DNA from: Aeromonas sobria
GTDB taxonomy: Bacteria; Pseudomonadota; Gammaproteobacteria; Enterobacterales; Aeromonadaceae
Direction of reading: 5' to 3'
Length of the DNA: 64,000 nt
Assembly (NCBI RefSeq): GCF_000820145.1
Contig: NZ_CDBW01000041.1
Location: 1 to 64,000 of the forward strand
The notes under the pieces were generated by a model. The model did not search any database and was not told the DNA's origin. It was given only the letters and a program-made list of their open reading frames with translations. Positions 36,575-45,364 of this stretch are shown one piece after another; positions within the stretch are counted from its first letter, which is position 1; every line of letters begins with the position of its first letter. Made by a program: the position numbers and the translations under genes.

Positions 36575-36995
36575 TGTTCTTCTGCCCCGTTGATGCGGTT
36601 GTGAGTCTCAACGAGGCGTTGGTGCCAGCCCATCAGCTCGCTGAGCTCCATGGCCGCCATGTCGGACGGCGGCCAGTGGGCGATGATGGCCAGATCGGCC
36701 ATCAGGTCATCTACGCAGCCAGGTAACCCATTTTCTTCCGCATCAAAAAACCGGCCACCTCACTGCCCAGCTGCAGCAGGTCAGCCGGGTCCATGTTGCC
36801 GATCTCTACTTCTGTCAGGATCGGGGTGGTGATGCGTGGCAGCAGCTTGGTGAGCGCGTTGACATCCATCTGCAGGACATCGGCCATGTTGAGGCCGCGC
36901 ATTTCGCCCGCTTTGGGCTTGCGCAGCTGGATCTCGGTGATGGTGGTTTCGCCGCGCTGGATGGCTTGGTCGAGGGTAACGGTTTTGTTTTCCAT
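36571..36995 (-). CDS. E': Tail chaperone E+E' by -1 frameshift
   Basis: Shifting -1 at TTTTTTG (36750-36744) continues the E frame through 57 further codons to a TGA at 36573-36571. This yields about 141 residues, close to the 142 of P2 E+E'. The extension reads DAEENGLPGCVDDL ... LVETHNRINGAEEQ. The E' stop overlaps the T start. The extension has no good start codon of its own at its 5' end, consistent with expression only by frameshift. Confidence 0.82.
36711..36995 (-). CDS. E: P2 gpE-like tail chaperone (unshifted product)
   Basis: 94-residue protein (MENKTVTLDQAIQRGETTITE ... MRKKMGYLAA). In P2 this is the short form of the tail assembly chaperone, encoded before the tape measure gene. 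A slippery heptamer near its end directs a longer fusion, described separately. Confidence 0.9.
   Translation of the reverse strand: MENKTVTLDQAIQRGETTITEIQLRKPKAGEMRGLNMADVLQMDVNALTKLLPRITTPILTEVEIGNMDPADLLQLGSEVAGFLMRKKMGYLAA
36744..36750 (-). other. Slippery heptamer T-TTT-TTG for E/E' frameshift
   Basis: On the minus strand the codons GGT TTT TTG in E form the heptamer TTTTTTG in the correct phase (codons 82-84). P2 uses the same heptamer for its -1 frameshift. Confidence 0.85.
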
Positions 36996-37058
36996 GGTGT
37001 TGGTTCCTGGTGATGTAGTGAGGGCGGCTGTTGGCCGCCCGTTGGATGGGTGAATGGG

Positions 37059-37577
37059 TTAGAGGCCGATGGCTTTGCGGTGCTCGGCCATGCGGTCGAC
37101 GCCATCTGGGCCGATTTCGATCATGTTGATGAGGTCAATCTCATGCATCACCTGACCGTTAACGGTCTCTTTGTAGTAGGTGTTGACCATGCTGACCTTG
37201 GCCTGGGTGTTGTCACCGGCCTTGAGGGTGCCGCGATCGAGCTCTTTAAAGCGGCCACGACAGACGATTTCGACGGCCATCACTTCGCCGGAGTCATCAC
37301 GCTGGGTTGATCCGGCAAAGCGCAGGCTGGTGCCGTCGGCCTTGGGTTCACCCATGCAGCGCAGGAGTTGATCGCCGTAGCCGCCAAAGGTGAACGAGAC
37401 ATCGAGGGCGCTGTCATCAAGCCCCATGTCGATGTTGACGGCACCGCCCATGCCGCCGCCGCGATAGGCTTCAAACTTGCGTGACAGTTTGGCCGGGGTG
37501 AAATCTTCCGCTTCACCGACCCAGTTATCGCCATTGAGAAAGACGTTCAGGCGTTTGAGTTTGCGTGGCAGTGCCAT
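37059..37577 (-). CDS. FII: Major tail tube protein
   Basis: 172-residue tube protein (MALPRKLKRLNVFLNGDNWVG ... RKIGL-type end) of the P2 FII family, the inner tube of the contractile tail. AAGGAG lies before the start. It sits just downstream of FI. Confidence 0.94.
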   Translation of the reverse strand: MALPRKLKRLNVFLNGDNWVGEAEDFTPAKLSRKFEAYRGGGMGGAVNIDMGLDDSALDVSFTFGGYGDQLLRCMGEPKADGTSLRFAGSTQRDDSGEVMAVEIVCRGRFKELDRGTLKAGDNTQAKVSMVNTYYKETVNGQVMHEIDLINMIEIGPDGVDRMAEHRKAIGL

Positions 37578-37586
37578 GTTGGCTCC

Positions 37587-38765
37587 TTATGCTGCGGCCG
37601 CGACGCGGGCGCCGAAGTCGATGAGGTAGTAATCGGTGATGCGCTGGATGAAACCGAGGTCTTCGAGCGGCGGCACCGGGGTGTAGTTGTAATCAATGCG
37701 CAGCTTGCCTGCCTTGAGGGTGTCCTTGTCGTTGAGCTCCTCGTTGTACCAGCAGTCAAACCCGAGCAAGTAACCGCCGTTCACCAGCTCACGCCCCTTT
37801 GCGTTGACCCCTTCGACGATGTCTTTGACCAGGGAAGGATGCATCGGTTTGTCGTTGGCCCACATGTGCGCGTCGGCCATGGTGTCTGCCAGGATCTGGG
37901 CGGTGCGGGTGTAGTTCTCGAAGGCGAACAGGGGATCATCGGAACAGGTGCGGTTGCCCCAGTAGCGGAACCCGCTGGACTGGATCAGGCCGGTGACTTC
38001 GTTGGCGTTGAGCAGGCCGACCTCGGTGTCGGGGTCTTGCAGATCCCAGAACAGGGCTTTGGTCATGCCATCAACCCCGGTCACACCGACGTTCGACAGG
38101 GTCTTGTGCCAGCCAATCTCTTTGTCGATGAGCGCCCGCATGGCGGCGGCCTTGAGGCAGGCATCGAGCTTGACGCTGGCATTGGCTGCTACGTCCCACG
38201 CTGTCCAGTCGGCATGGATCACCATTAGCTCGCGGCTGGAGAAGTTGTCACGGTAGGCCAGCGCGGCTTCAACGGTCTCGGCGATGGTTGGCACGTAGGC
38301 AAAGGCGCGCAGTTTTTTTGCCATGCCCGCCAGCGCAGTGGACACCGGCAGGGTGCAGTTATCCGGCACGCAGAGGATGCGTGGCTTGACGGTGGTGACC
38401 GGGGCGGCCCGTTCCAGCGCCTTGAGGCCGGTATAGCTGCCATCGGGCTTGATGGTGCCGATGATGTTGCTGGTCAGGGCTGCGGCGTCGGCACCCTTGG
38501 CCACGCGCACGACGATGACGATGGTGTTGACGGTGTCATAGATGGTTTGCAGGGATTTTTTGAGGTTTCCCTCGCTGCCTGCCTTGGCGATGGCCGCTGG
38601 CAGGTTGGCGATCAGTACAGGCTTGTCGAGGGGGAAATAGGTGGCGTCGGCGTCTTCGCTGGTGCAAACCATGCCGATCACCGCCGTGGCGACGGTGCGG
38701 ATGGTGCGGGTGCCCTCGGTCGCTTCGACGACGCGCACGCCGTGGTGAAATTGGTCCAGTGCCAT
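37587..38765 (-). CDS. FI: Tail sheath protein
   Basis: 392-residue contractile sheath protein (MALDQFHHGVRVVEATEGTRT; P2 FI is 396). The start at 38765 follows AGGAG; a longer in-frame ORF is not supported. It heads the FI-FII-E-T-U-D operon behind a probable late-activator site at 38867-38893. Confidence 0.95.
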   Translation of the reverse strand: MALDQFHHGVRVVEATEGTRTIRTVATAVIGMVCTSEDADATYFPLDKPVLIANLPAAIAKAGSEGNLKKSLQTIYDTVNTIVIVVRVAKGADAAALTSNIIGTIKPDGSYTGLKALERAAPVTTVKPRILCVPDNCTLPVSTALAGMAKKLRAFAYVPTIAETVEAALAYRDNFSSRELMVIHADWTAWDVAANASVKLDACLKAAAMRALIDKEIGWHKTLSNVGVTGVDGMTKALFWDLQDPDTEVGLLNANEVTGLIQSSGFRYWGNRTCSDDPLFAFENYTRTAQILADTMADAHMWANDKPMHPSLVKDIVEGVNAKGRELVNGGYLLGFDCWYNEELNDKDTLKAGKLRIDYNYTPVPPLEDLGFIQRITDYYLIDFGARVAAAA

Positions 38766-38866
38766 AGGTTCTCCTGTTGTCCGGACGGAGCATTCTTTGC
38801 GTAGGTAATGCATGTGATGTGAGCAGGGTCAGGATGCAGGGGCAGGGGATGGCAGGCGAGTGGCGG

Positions 38867-38893
38867 CCATTGTGTTTCGGCGTTACACAATGG
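38867..38893. promoter_or_regulatory. Late-promoter activator site (P_F)
   Basis: A 27-bp palindrome with CCA-N-TGTGT at one end and ACACA-N-TGG at the other; the core is TGTG-N11-CACA. It lies 102-128 bp before FI. Two similar sites lie before V and between O and P. P2 late promoters carry a TGT-N12-ACA dyad bound by Ogr. Here the spacing is one base different. Confidence 0.7.
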
Positions 38894-38965
38894 CCCAGCG
38901 GTGACAACGTGACGGACGGCGGCAGTAACGAAACACCCCGCATTGGGCGGGGTGTTGTGGCTTGG

Positions 38966-39370
38966 TTAGATGACCTTCTCCGGTTCGGTTGGCCACTGGG
39001 ATGATTCAGGCCAGCCGGGTTGTGCCGGCACCTGAGTCAGTTCGTAGCGGTAGCGCTGCCAGTCCGCCAGCAGCTGAGTATGCTCCGGCTTGGCGTAGCC
39101 GCCATCTACAGCGGGTTTGATTAGTTCAATCTGAGCCACTGCTATTGCTTGGAGAGAATTCAGTTTGTTGAATGCAACATCTACCTGATCCAGTTCCTCA
39201 TTGACGGCGATAGGGCATCCATTTTCGTCTGACGTAATGATGGCGCCAGCTTCCTGAGCCATTAATAGCTCGTGATATAGTAAATCACTGATTTCTACAG
39301 CGTCGGCTGGAATTGATCCGCTATGAACTGCTTGGTTATAAAAACCATTTTTTGACTTTGAATATAACAT
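38966..39370 (-). CDS. G: Tail fibre assembly protein, P2 gpG position
   Basis: 134-residue protein with the tail-fibre-assembly ending WQRYRYELTQVPAQPGWPESSQWP that is typical of the family. It chaperones the fibre encoded just upstream. The start at ATG 39370 is preferred over GTG 39373. The first two thirds are more AT-rich than neighbours, as is the fibre tip, which suggests exchange of the host-range module. Confidence 0.87.
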   Translation of the reverse strand: MLYSKSKNGFYNQAVHSGSIPADAVEISDLLYHELLMAQEAGAIITSDENGCPIAVNEELDQVDVAFNKLNSLQAIAVAQIELIKPAVDGGYAKPEHTQLLADWQRYRYELTQVPAQPGWPESSQWPTEPEKVI

Positions 39371-39382
39371 CACTGAACCTCA

Positions 39383-40594
39383 TTAATATCCAATGGCAAA
39401 CCACCAAAATGTATTGACAGATGATGGCGTATTTACTGTGCTCCATCCATATGCGGTAAAACTAGCTAAGCCAATATTATCAGGAGTAATAAAAACACCA
39501 GCCGATGCTGATTGTTTGATTGGAATTACTGCTCCAACAGCCGTCGGGAATGCGATAGGGAATGTCACTTGCGCACTATTTGCGACAACTTCTTTTTTTC
39601 CAAACTGAATTATAAAGCTGCCTATCCATGAAGGCAGCGCGATATAGCAAGTGTTACCAATTTTTGAAAATGACGCACCCCATCTAAGTTTTTTTGGTGT
39701 AATAACTACATCATCTGATGCCCCTGCATCGGTTTGATCCTGGGTGGCCACCTTCATCATGCCGAGTACGGTTTCTGATGCCTGCTTGACCCATGCCATC
39801 AGCTTCTTGGCAGTGACGAACTTGGTGTCATCGGTACCGGTATTCACCTCTGCCTGGGTGGCGATCTGCGCCTTACCTTTCACGGCTTCGCTGGCGGTGG
39901 CGATGGTCACTGCACCGGTCATGCCATCCACCGATTGCACCGAGTCTGTCGGGGTGAGCAGTTCTTGCCAGTTGGCCAGGGTGGATGCACCGGTTACCCG
40001 CAAAATGAACGACTTGTTCAGATCGGTACGCACAGCCACATCACCCATTTCGGCAGTCAGGGCCAGCATGGCTGCTTGTGAGCCGACGACGAAGGTGTCG
40101 ACGATGGCAGTGGCTGGGATTTGACTGACTGGCACCTTGCCGCCGCCATCCAGGGTCGCCACCCCGTTGTTGGCGCCTTTTTGCGAGTTTGGTACCGCAT
40201 CGGTGATGCCATAGCCTGCCAGAGTGGTGGGGTTGCTGCCTGCGGTGATGTTGCCCTTGGCATCGACAGTGACCGAGCGATAGGTGCCCGCCACCACCCC
40301 CGAGTTTTTATAGGTGGCTGTGATGCTGATATTGCCACTGCCGTCAAATGACGCCTGACCGGTGACATCGCCAGCCAGGGCGATAGTGCGGGCGGTGCTG
40401 AGCTTGTTGGCCTTGCCGGCAGCTGTATTGCCTCCCTCAAGGTCATCCATGTGCCTTTTCAGGTAGGCGGTGCGGTTGGCCAGCGCTTGTCCCTGTTTGT
40501 TGGAGACGCCGCCCGGGCCACCCAGTACCGGATCCCCTGTTTCGAGTTGGTAGATGCCAGCCTCCCAGCTGACGACCTCTTGTAAATTCGCCAT
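39383..40594 (-). CDS. H: Tail fibre protein, P2 gpH position
   Basis: 403 residues. The N-terminus is the conserved base (MANLQEVVSWEAGIYQLETGDPV), followed by fibre repeats (KAQIATQAEVNTGTDDTKFVTAKKL, KVATQDQTDAGASDDVVITPKKL). The C-terminal receptor-binding part, from about 39383 to 39700, is AT-rich, unlike the rest. It sits between I and G. Confidence 0.92.
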   Translation of the reverse strand: MANLQEVVSWEAGIYQLETGDPVLGGPGGVSNKQGQALANRTAYLKRHMDDLEGGNTAAGKANKLSTARTIALAGDVTGQASFDGSGNISITATYKNSGVVAGTYRSVTVDAKGNITAGSNPTTLAGYGITDAVPNSQKGANNGVATLDGGGKVPVSQIPATAIVDTFVVGSQAAMLALTAEMGDVAVRTDLNKSFILRVTGASTLANWQELLTPTDSVQSVDGMTGAVTIATASEAVKGKAQIATQAEVNTGTDDTKFVTAKKLMAWVKQASETVLGMMKVATQDQTDAGASDDVVITPKKLRWGASFSKIGNTCYIALPSWIGSFIIQFGKKEVVANSAQVTFPIAFPTAVGAVIPIKQSASAGVFITPDNIGLASFTAYGWSTVNTPSSVNTFWWFAIGY

Positions 40595-40595
40595 A

Positions 40596-42011
40596 TCATG
40601 AGGCTCCGTGGTTGTAGTTGCCGTTGTAGGTTGCGGCGCCGTTGTAGGTAACGGGCGCGCTGGTGTAATCGAGTGCTGAAAGGTGGCAGCGGGCGGGCGC
40701 CATCTCTGCCAGCAGGCGCTTGATGCGGTTGGCCTGCTCGGTGGTGACCGGGCGGGTCAGAATGACCCGATAGACCGCCCAGCGGGTTGGATCCCCGTGG
40801 GGTTCGTTGCCGTTGTAGCTGAGGGTGCCGTCATAGCGGCGGCCGGTGGCTCGCTCGATGATTGTGCTGTCACCAAAGCCCAGTACGTTGAGCGCTTCCT
40901 TGATGGCCCACGGGGTTCCCTTGCGCTGATGTAGCCGATAGGAGGCTTTGATCAGCGCCCGCTGTTGGTCTTCTGATTCCGCCAGTTCCCACCAGTCCAC
41001 CGAGCGGGCCCATGCCAGCCATGGCAGCAATGGAGCAGGGCAGGTATCTGCAAAGCGGGTGGAGGTGATCAGCTCTGGCGTCAGGTTGCTGGCCAGTGTC
41101 GCGGCGGCCAAGTGTTCCAGCCTGGTGACCGAGGGTGGCAGCAGATCCCGGGTGACGGGTAACGGCAGGGGCAGGCGGTGCACCTTTGTTGAGCCGAATG
41201 CCCCTGCGTCTATCCCGCGCGTACCAAGGCGCGCGGTGGTGGTGATTGGCGATAGCAGCGGCGCAGCCAGCGCACTGTACGCCAGGATGATGGTCAGGGC
41301 TGGCAGGGTGGCGGCTGGCAAGGCTGGCGCCATCGGGTAGATGATCTGGGCGTACTTGGCGATCGGTGTGCCCATCGCACCGGTAAAGGCCGTTGCCGCC
41401 AGCGCCAGCTTGGTCATTAGACGCGGGTCACCTTGTTGGCCATCAGACAGATCGCCGATGGTCTGGCGCACCTTGGCCTTGTGGCTGCCCAGCGCGCCGA
41501 GATCGAGCCCAGCAGGTGCCAGCAACTGTTGAATGGTCGGCGCCTCGATGGCATCAGGCTGTAACCCGCCGGTACCGAGCCGAGTTCTTATCCCTGCGGT
41601 GCCGATAATCCCTGCATCAAGCCCGGCAAGGGTGATCTGTATTGACATGTCCGCCGCCCCCATGGCGAGCAGGTCGCCCATTGTTGCAACAGTGGCCTGG
41701 GTGGTTGTTGCTGGATCACCCTGTGCGCCATCGCTGATAGCGAGGGCCTTGGCGCGGCTGGTCAGTTTGTTGGCCCCGGCTGCAAACTGGTTTATCCCGG
41801 TTGGCTTCGCGCGCTGAGTGAGCGATGCCAGCCCTGCTTTGCCTTCTTCTATCCCTGCCACTGTCAGGCCGACACTGACCCCAGCAATGGCATCTGGCGC
41901 GGGGTCATCTTCACCCTGTTGGGTGCCCCGATAGATAGCCGCCCCGTCAAATGACAGGGTGCCGTCGTGGTAGGTCAGTGACCCGCGCCAGATGGGATAG
42001 ATGGTTGCCAT
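40596..42011 (-). CDS. I: Extended gpI-like baseplate protein
   Basis: 471 residues, against 176 for P2 gpI. The last 180 residues carry the gpI pattern (LLPPSVTRLEHLAAATLASN ... LLPWLAWARSVDWW ... KGTPWAIKEALNVLGFG). The first ~290 residues form an extra region with repeats around RLGTGGLQPDA, DLGALGSHKAKVRQTI and RLGTRGIDAGAFGS. YNG/FDG motifs occur at both ends (DGTLSFDGAAIYRG, VTYNGAATYNGNYNHG). The extra region could decorate the baseplate. Its ATG overlaps the preceding stop (TGATG). Confidence 0.85.
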   Translation of the reverse strand: MATIYPIWRGSLTYHDGTLSFDGAAIYRGTQQGEDDPAPDAIAGVSVGLTVAGIEEGKAGLASLTQRAKPTGINQFAAGANKLTSRAKALAISDGAQGDPATTTQATVATMGDLLAMGAADMSIQITLAGLDAGIIGTAGIRTRLGTGGLQPDAIEAPTIQQLLAPAGLDLGALGSHKAKVRQTIGDLSDGQQGDPRLMTKLALAATAFTGAMGTPIAKYAQIIYPMAPALPAATLPALTIILAYSALAAPLLSPITTTARLGTRGIDAGAFGSTKVHRLPLPLPVTRDLLPPSVTRLEHLAAATLASNLTPELITSTRFADTCPAPLLPWLAWARSVDWWELAESEDQQRALIKASYRLHQRKGTPWAIKEALNVLGFGDSTIIERATGRRYDGTLSYNGNEPHGDPTRWAVYRVILTRPVTTEQANRIKRLLAEMAPARCHLSALDYTSAPVTYNGAATYNGNYNHGAS

Positions 42012-42412
42012 CAGAGTTTGAAGATCTTATTGGGGCCGCTATCCCAAGCGATGATGATGTCGCCGCCGTTGGTGCTGACAGGCAGACCTGCCGCCGTGTC
42101 GAACAGGGCGATCAGCGGGCTGGTTGCGGCGTTGCTGGTGTCTTTGTAGATGGCGCAATACGTCACGGTGGCGGTGGGAACGGCGAGGAAGGTGACGTCG
42201 GCGGCATCGAATACGCCACCGGTGACGGTCTTGCTGGCCAAGGTTTGCGGGGTGCCGACTACGTGAGCGGACAGCGTGCTGAAAAACTCGTCGCTGGCCA
42301 GGGTGGGGGAATAGGTACTCTTGAGCAGAGCGCACTTGAGGGTGTCGGCACTGGCATTGATGGCGCCGGTGAGAAACTTCTCGCGGCCTTTGTCATAGAG
42401 GGCGTTTGCCAT
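42011..42412 (-). CDS. Putative phage structural protein between J and I
   Basis: 133-residue protein (MANALYDKGREKFLTGAINAS ... GDIIIAWDSGPNKIFKL), a type often seen near baseplate genes of phages, function unknown. P2 has no gene here. The start at 42412 lies 11 bp after the J stop; the stop overlaps the I start. It is probably co-transcribed with V-W-J-I-H-G. Confidence 0.75.
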   Translation of the reverse strand: MANALYDKGREKFLTGAINASADTLKCALLKSTYSPTLASDEFFSTLSAHVVGTPQTLASKTVTGGVFDAADVTFLAVPTATVTYCAIYKDTSNAATSPLIALFDTAAGLPVSTNGGDIIIAWDSGPNKIFKL

Positions 42413-42422
42413 GGTGTTGTCC

Positions 42423-43304
42423 TTAGTCGATGTGGATGGTGGTGAGTTTGGCGGCCTGCTGCGCGCTGCAGGTGACATCGGTCAGCGGCGCGCGCAGGGT
42501 GACGCTATCGATACCCGGCTGGTGCAGGGCGGCATAGATGGCGGAAAGCGGGACGGTGGCCCCGACCCGGTAATAAGCGGCGGCCGTTTTTGCCATGGCA
42601 TCTTTCGCTGCGGCAATTGCCTGTTCTTTACCCAAGCCGATAGCGTTGAGAGTGGCATCGACGGCATAAGGCTTGATCTGGGCCGGTTCGACCGCCACCA
42701 GATCGCAGAGCGGGCGCACGTCTTCGGCAGATAGCGCCTGCTCGACCAGATTGAGGGTGTCAGCGCTCGGCTGGCCCGCCGGTGAGAGGATGGTCACTCT
42801 GACAGTGCCTGGGGTGGGGCTATCGACGGCGACATCGGCCACCTCGGCACTGGCCGAGAGGGCGTGAAACTTGTAGGCATTGACCGGGCCCGCCGTGGCC
42901 ATGCCTTCATAGGCCATTTGGCAGCGCATGCGCAGGCGGTCATCTGATTCATACACCGGCTCGATGGGCGGGGTTGCTGATGGATCGCCCGGAGTGACCA
43001 GCAGGCGCTCGATTTCATATTCACCGGCCAGATGGTCAAGGGTGGACCCGCTGGCAAACGCGAGCAGGGTCTGCTTGGCGGCATCGTTGATGCGGGCCCG
43101 CAATATCACTTCCCGATAGGCGTTCTCTTGCAACAGCTTGTTGAGCGGTTCGGATTCCAGTTCGAGGGTGGCGGCGATGGCGGCCTGCTGGTCTGCCGGG
43201 TAGTAGCTGATCAATGTGGCTTTGCGCTCGGCCAGGATTGCCTCGAAGGAGAGCGTTTCCTCCACTGACGGTGGCGGGAGCTGGGTCAGGTCTACATTGC
43301 TCAC
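42423..43304 (-). CDS. J: Baseplate protein J
   Basis: 293-residue wedge protein of the gpJ family (LPPPSVEETLSFEAILAERK ... STLDHLAGEYEIERL), close to 302 in P2. Start is GTG 43304, which overlaps the W stop (GTGA). Confidence 0.94.
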   Translation of the reverse strand: MSNVDLTQLPPPSVEETLSFEAILAERKATLISYYPADQQAAIAATLELESEPLNKLLQENAYREVILRARINDAAKQTLLAFASGSTLDHLAGEYEIERLLVTPGDPSATPPIEPVYESDDRLRMRCQMAYEGMATAGPVNAYKFHALSASAEVADVAVDSPTPGTVRVTILSPAGQPSADTLNLVEQALSAEDVRPLCDLVAVEPAQIKPYAVDATLNAIGLGKEQAIAAAKDAMAKTAAAYYRVGATVPLSAIYAALHQPGIDSVTLRAPLTDVTCSAQQAAKLTTIHID

Positions 43305-43672
43305 TGGGCGGCTCCTGTGGGGATGGTGATGGTGGCGCTTTCTGTTTTGGAGTCGGGCGCGCCGCCATCTTTGCGCTGCCAAGTGAGCTCGATGGTTAAG
43401 GCGCCATCCATGCCGCCGCCCAGTACATCGACACGGGTGATTGTGATGCGGGGTTCCCAGTTGATAAGGGCCTGCACGGTGGCGGCCATCAGGCGCAGGC
43501 GGGTGGCCTGATGCTGGGGCATGTCGATGAGGTAAAAGAGTTCGCTGCCGTAGTCGCGGCGCATTACCCGCGAACCCACCGGGGTGAGCAGGATGTCGCG
43601 CACCGACTGGATGATGTGGTCGGTGGCGCTGATGGCGCGGCCATTGTCTGCATTCATGCCGAGCCAGTTCAT
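43301..43672 (-). CDS. W: Baseplate wedge protein W
   Basis: 123-residue gpW/gp25-like lysozyme-fold wedge protein (ATDHIIQSVRDILLTPVGSRVMRRDYGSEL). The start at ATG 43672 overlaps the V stop (ATGA). Confidence 0.95.
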   Translation of the reverse strand: MNWLGMNADNGRAISATDHIIQSVRDILLTPVGSRVMRRDYGSELFYLIDMPQHQATRLRLMAATVQALINWEPRITITRVDVLGGGMDGALTIELTWQRKDGGAPDSKTESATITIPTGAAQ

Positions 43673-44241
43673 ACAGGGTCCCCTGATGTGCCGTTGCCCG
43701 GCATGGTGTCTTTGTGTTTGTGGGTCGTGACTTCTATGCCGCCGATAGTTGCGGTGGGGGCGGTAATCTTGCCCCCCGCGCTGATAGTGGTACCAACCTT
43801 GAGCGCCTTGGTGCATTCGACCAGCGGGGTGATCAGCTTGACGGTGACCGAGGCCGAGATAGTGGCGGACTTGATGCCGGTGGTGTTGAGCGCCCCGGTT
43901 TTTGGGTTGTACTCGATGACGGCGCCATCGGCGTATTCGGTGCGGTCGAGATCCGGGTTGTCATCCTCGGCCAGCGGCTCGGGGAACTGGTCAGCATTGA
44001 GGCGGCCGACGATATAGGCATTGCGCGTATCGCCGCTGACCGAGAGCAAAATCACCTGTTCGCCCAAGCTCAGGCGGTGGCGGGTGCGGTTAGCCCCGGC
44101 CCTGTCTGTGGTGTAGGGCCGCCAGTTGGTGGTGATGTCGCCGGTTTTGACGCGACATTCCCCTGAGCGCACGGCGGTGACGGTGCCAATGCGGATCAGG
44201 TTGTCGATCAGGCGTTTGAGTTCGGTTGGGGTCGGTTGCAT
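43669..44241 (-). CDS. V: Baseplate spike protein V
   Basis: 190-residue membrane-piercing spike (gpV). An N-terminal OB-like domain is followed by a beta-helical part. The apex has the HKHKD motif, probably the iron-binding His-X-His of P2 gpV. First gene of the V-W-J-x-I-H-G operon, behind the activator site at 44288-44306. Confidence 0.94.
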   Translation of the reverse strand: MQPTPTELKRLIDNLIRIGTVTAVRSGECRVKTGDITTNWRPYTTDRAGANRTRHRLSLGEQVILLSVSGDTRNAYIVGRLNADQFPEPLAEDDNPDLDRTEYADGAVIEYNPKTGALNTTGIKSATISASVTVKLITPLVECTKALKVGTTISAGGKITAPTATIGGIEVTTHKHKDTMPGNGTSGDPV

Positions 44242-44287
44242 GGGGCCATTGTTTTGGGCAATGGCATAAAAGGCTAGGGAGTGGAAG

Positions 44288-44306
44288 TGTGCTGTGGTTT
44301 AGCACA
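44288..44306. promoter_or_regulatory. Late-promoter activator site (P_V)
   Basis: TGTG-N11-CACA within a longer palindrome (AGTGTGCT ... AGCACACT), 47-65 bp before the V start. It has the same spacing as the sites before FI and between O and P. Confidence 0.68.
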
Positions 44307-44372
44307 CTAACATTATTTTATTTGGCTACAAAAAATACCAATAGAGATTGGTTAAAATCTGGAATCGCATTA

Positions 44373-45296
44373 CTACTTGTTTTTTCCAATTCTGCCAAAT
44401 GATTCTATATAATCACCTAATGCACCCATGCTTGCGAGCATTCTTAATGGATTTCTCCTGGCTGCCTCATGAAAATCATCTCTGTCAATTTTACACCAAG
44501 AGCATTTTTCTTGTTCTATTGATATTGGCGCAAGGCAATTTTCACATGTGTTCTCACTAGTCGTTATTTCTTTCCCATCAAAAATGAATGTGTTTTCTCT
44601 TTCGTCCATAAAGAATGGAGTCACAGCACTTTTTCCTATGACCATTCTATAAATATTGCAACCCAAATCTTTTGTTATTTCCAAGCATTTCTTTATCAGG
44701 TTTGGTTCTGCTTTAGGTCCTAATATTATTGCGCTTACACATTCTTTGGGTATAAATAGAAGCATGTTGCCTGCAATAGACGTAATGTGGCTCTCCTCTA
44801 AAACCATTCGTCGCTCTTGTTCATATGCCCAGCAAGATTGTTTAGAAAAGTATGCGTAGTAATTAACGCAATTATAAAACTGCATTGCGTGTCTTGGTTT
44901 GCATGTACCAAAAGCCATATGCAGCCAGCTAGAAATATCAGGTGATGGGGTATCCATGTACTGGATGTCATCAATAGCTAAGTCGGCAATGGTTTCTTTA
45001 AGTTTAGTTTCATCAAACTCTATAACAAACCCTGATGCATTATTTGCATAGTGTGCCCACATAGGGGTGACAATTGGCGACTTAGAAAAACATGATGTAG
45101 GTCGCTGAGATATTTGTTCTACTGTATCCAAATAAAAAGCAAGAAGGCTAGAGTCTTCTTCTATGTCTATGGCAAGTGATAATTCATATGGGTCATTATA
45201 ATCCTTGGGGTATGAGCACTTTACACTGACATGATCTTTGCGTGATGTCGCATGCTCTAAAATGTCAGGAGATAAATATTTATATAGTTTTGTCAT
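44373..45296 (-). CDS. DUF2971 protein with C-terminal zinc ribbon
   Basis: 307-residue protein. The DUF2971 signature MWAHYANNASGFVIEFDE is at about residue 79, and YEQERRMVLEE follows. Near residues 255-275 a CENC ... CSWC pair suggests a zinc ribbon added to the domain. DUF2971 has no established function. The gene is strongly AT-rich compared with the phage genes on both sides and lies at the P2 orf30 position between S and V, a known cargo site. It is downstream of, and probably co-transcribed with, the membrane protein gene. The start at 45296 is chosen by domain start; its ribosome-binding site is weak. Confidence 0.8.
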   Translation of the reverse strand: MTKLYKYLSPDILEHATSRKDHVSVKCSYPKDYNDPYELSLAIDIEEDSSLLAFYLDTVEQISQRPTSCFSKSPIVTPMWAHYANNASGFVIEFDETKLKETIADLAIDDIQYMDTPSPDISSWLHMAFGTCKPRHAMQFYNCVNYYAYFSKQSCWAYEQERRMVLEESHITSIAGNMLLFIPKECVSAIILGPKAEPNLIKKCLEITKDLGCNIYRMVIGKSAVTPFFMDERENTFIFDGKEITTSENTCENCLAPISIEQEKCSWCKIDRDDFHEAARRNPLRMLASMGALGDYIESFGRIGKNK

Positions 45297-45364
45297 TGTA
45301 AGTTTTCCAGAAGATTGATGTGATAACAAATTTTTGTTGTTTTTATTGTTAAGGTCGAATATTT

